Both the position numbers and the translations under genes were made by a program. Positions 62,991 through 64,000 of a stretch of 64,000 bases of DNA are shown in pieces. The notes beneath the pieces are model-generated. The model did no database searches. It saw only the letters and a program-made list of their open reading frames with translations, and had not been told where the DNA came from. Each line of letters opens with the position of its first letter. The stretch's first letter is position 1. Source of the DNA: Acinetobacter sp. ANC 7912 (GTDB taxonomy: Bacteria; Pseudomonadota; Gammaproteobacteria; Pseudomonadales; Moraxellaceae). Location of the stretch: positions 1,488,001 through 1,552,000 of the forward strand of contig NZ_CP156795.1 of the NCBI RefSeq assembly GCF_039862785.1, written 5' to 3'.

Positions 62991-63766
62991 GTATTTTACC
63001 TTCGACCCAAATGAATAAGGATGCGCAATCAATCCAGTTAGAAGAAATGCCGATTTCGAAACACTTGGTGATTTTAAGAAAACACCTTTTCAAAATTGTA
63101 AGTGTATTATTAGTGCTATTTTTATGCTTATTGCCTTTCGCATCGGAAACTTATCAGCTTTTATCAGAGCCTTTGCGTGCTCAGTTACCTGTAAGTTCCA
63201 CCATGATTGCAACCGATGTAACTGCGACATTCATGGCACCCTTTAAATTAAACTTTTTCATTGCTTTGTTTATTGCAATGCCATTTATCCTATATCAACT
63301 CTGGACCTTTATTCGGCCAGCGTTATATACAAAAGAAAAAAGACTCGCTTTACCCCTATTAATCAGCAGTATTGCGCTTTTCTATACAGGTATTGCTTTT
63401 GCTTATTTAATCGCTTTGCCGTCTATCCTTCATTTTTTTATCAGCGTATCGCCAGAAACCGTAGCACCGATGACCGATATCAATAGTTATCTGGCATTTT
63501 GTCTTAAACTTTTTTTAGTGTTTGGTTTTACTTTTGAAATCCCGATTATCACCCTATTATTCATCCTGATTGGGATAGTCAGTACACAGACTTTGGTGGA
63601 AAAAAGACGGTTTATTATAGTGGGATGCTTTTTTATTGCCATGTTTGTAACACCACCAGACGCCCTGTCCATGATCATGTTAGCGGTGCCAATGTGGTTA
63701 TTATTTGAATTAGGTTTAGCAGCCGGTAAATGCATAGAAAAGGCATCTTTAGAGAAAAAGGAATAA
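62987..63766 (+). CDS. tatC: Twin-arginine translocase subunit TatC
   Basis: 259 residues, six membrane helices. Cytosolic start MPISKHLVILRKHLFK with the family pattern (H..ELR), the first periplasmic loop, FKLNFFIALFIAMPFILYQLWTFIRPALY with the conserved P and QxWxFxxPxLY, and FGFTFEIPI containing the functional Glu. Recognises the twin-arginine signal. Ends before a terminator. Confidence 0.93.
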   Translation: MSILPSTQMNKDAQSIQLEEMPISKHLVILRKHLFKIVSVLLVLFLCLLPFASETYQLLSEPLRAQLPVSSTMIATDVTATFMAPFKLNFFIALFIAMPFILYQLWTFIRPALYTKEKRLALPLLISSIALFYTGIAFAYLIALPSILHFFISVSPETVAPMTDINSYLAFCLKLFLVFGFTFEIPIITLLFILIGIVSTQTLVEKRRFIIVGCFFIAMFVTPPDALSMIMLAVPMWLLFELGLAAGKCIEKASLEKKE

Positions 63767-63802
63767 GAAGAAAAAGAACATACAAGAAGAAAAAAACTTA
63801 TG

Positions 63803-63829
63803 AAGCAGCCTTGGCTGCTTTATTTTTTC
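63803..63829 (+). terminator. Terminator of tatABC
   Basis: AAGCAGCC tt GGCTGCTT stem followed by TATTTTTT. Confidence 0.8.
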
Positions 63830-63858
63830 TATAAAAATCAATATTATGTTTAATAAAT

Positions 63859-63891
63859 TTGTAATATTAGCTTCACCGATCTGTCATATTT
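63859..63891 (+). promoter_or_regulatory. Pho-box-like repeats before the last gene
   Basis: TTGTAATATTA and CTGTCATATTT lie 22 bases apart, in 11-base phase, with a weak unit GCTTCACCGAT between. Confidence 0.5.
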
Positions 63892-63951
63892 AACCAGTAA
63901 TTTATTCCTGACTTTAAAACACAACCAAACCTTAGTTATGGGAATAAAAAA

Positions 63952-64000
63952 ATGACAGACTACCTGCCATATGATGAAAATCAGGAATTAGACAATAATA
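63952..64000 (+). CDS. Start of a gene, probably phoX alkaline phosphatase
   Basis: Only MTDYLPYDENQELDNN is inside the window. The polar leader before an expected Tat signal, the position directly after tatABC and the Pho-box-like repeats suggest PhoX, a Tat-exported phosphatase, but no domain is visible yet. Confidence 0.4.
   Translation, partial: MTDYLPYDENQELDNN

Overview
The window reads as an Acinetobacter chromosome segment. The AT-rich base composition, the fumC, pst, tat and mesX-mesD-metR loci, the insertion-sequence types and a chromosomal dif site with XerC arm ATTTCGTATAA and XerD arm TTATGTTAAAT all point that way. Because dif is present at 44249..44276, the window probably lies in the replication terminus region. 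This assignment is by recognition; no database search was possible.

Layout. (1) 1-6318: the 3' part of fumC, then small accessory or hypothetical genes (a 57-aa DnaJ-like zinc protein, a secreted protein split by an amber codon, a 19-aa hydrophobic peptide, a nitroreductase-fold protein, an Imm33-like protein with a secreted partner, a YbfF-like hydrolase). (2) 6319-16507: an accessory island. An IS3-family element with a CAA target duplication splits a DUF4258-like gene. Next come a thymidylate-kinase-like protein without a P-loop, a CARF protein of the Cas_NE0113 type, and a convergent membrane/coiled-coil/HEPN protein whose 5' end is cut by a second IS3-family element. Then follow the remains of a Tn7-like transposition module (tnsB 3' fragment, tnsC, tniQ) and an IS1202-type element inserted exactly 5 bp from a dif-like site. 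No cas genes or CRISPR array were seen.

(3) 16508-44276: four head-to-tail copies of a 6375-bp filamentous (inovirus) prophage plus a fifth partial unit of about 2.25 kb, ending in an intact dif. Each full unit encodes an RHH repressor, a II/X-family replication initiator, an ssDNA-binding-like protein, two tiny zinc-finger proteins, small membrane proteins, a major coat protein, a pIII/TspB-like adsorption protein, a pVI-like protein and a Zot/pI ATPase. Each begins with two inverted dif-like sequences that can fold into a long forked hairpin, as in the attP of CTX phage. The fifth unit holds only the repressor-initiator-ssb module, like the RS1 satellite of CTX phage. No secretin gene is present, so phage export would need a host secretin.

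(4) 44279-48335: metR, a flavin reductase, the core-type methionine synthase mesD and its partner mesX, with two sequences matching the MetR box TGAA-N5-TTCA. (5) 48336-55527: a TonB-dependent receptor, two TetR regulators, two alpha/beta hydrolases and a flavin monooxygenase. (6) 55759-64000: a phosphate-starvation cluster: pstSCAB, a porin, tatABC and the start of a probable phoX, with 11-bp-phased Pho-box-like repeats upstream of pstS, the porin, tatA and the last gene.

Together, the terminus region appears to have served as an insertion hotspot: a filamentous phage, possibly a satellite, a dif-seeking IS and transposon remnants all abut one Xer site, between ordinary housekeeping and nutrient-scavenging operons.
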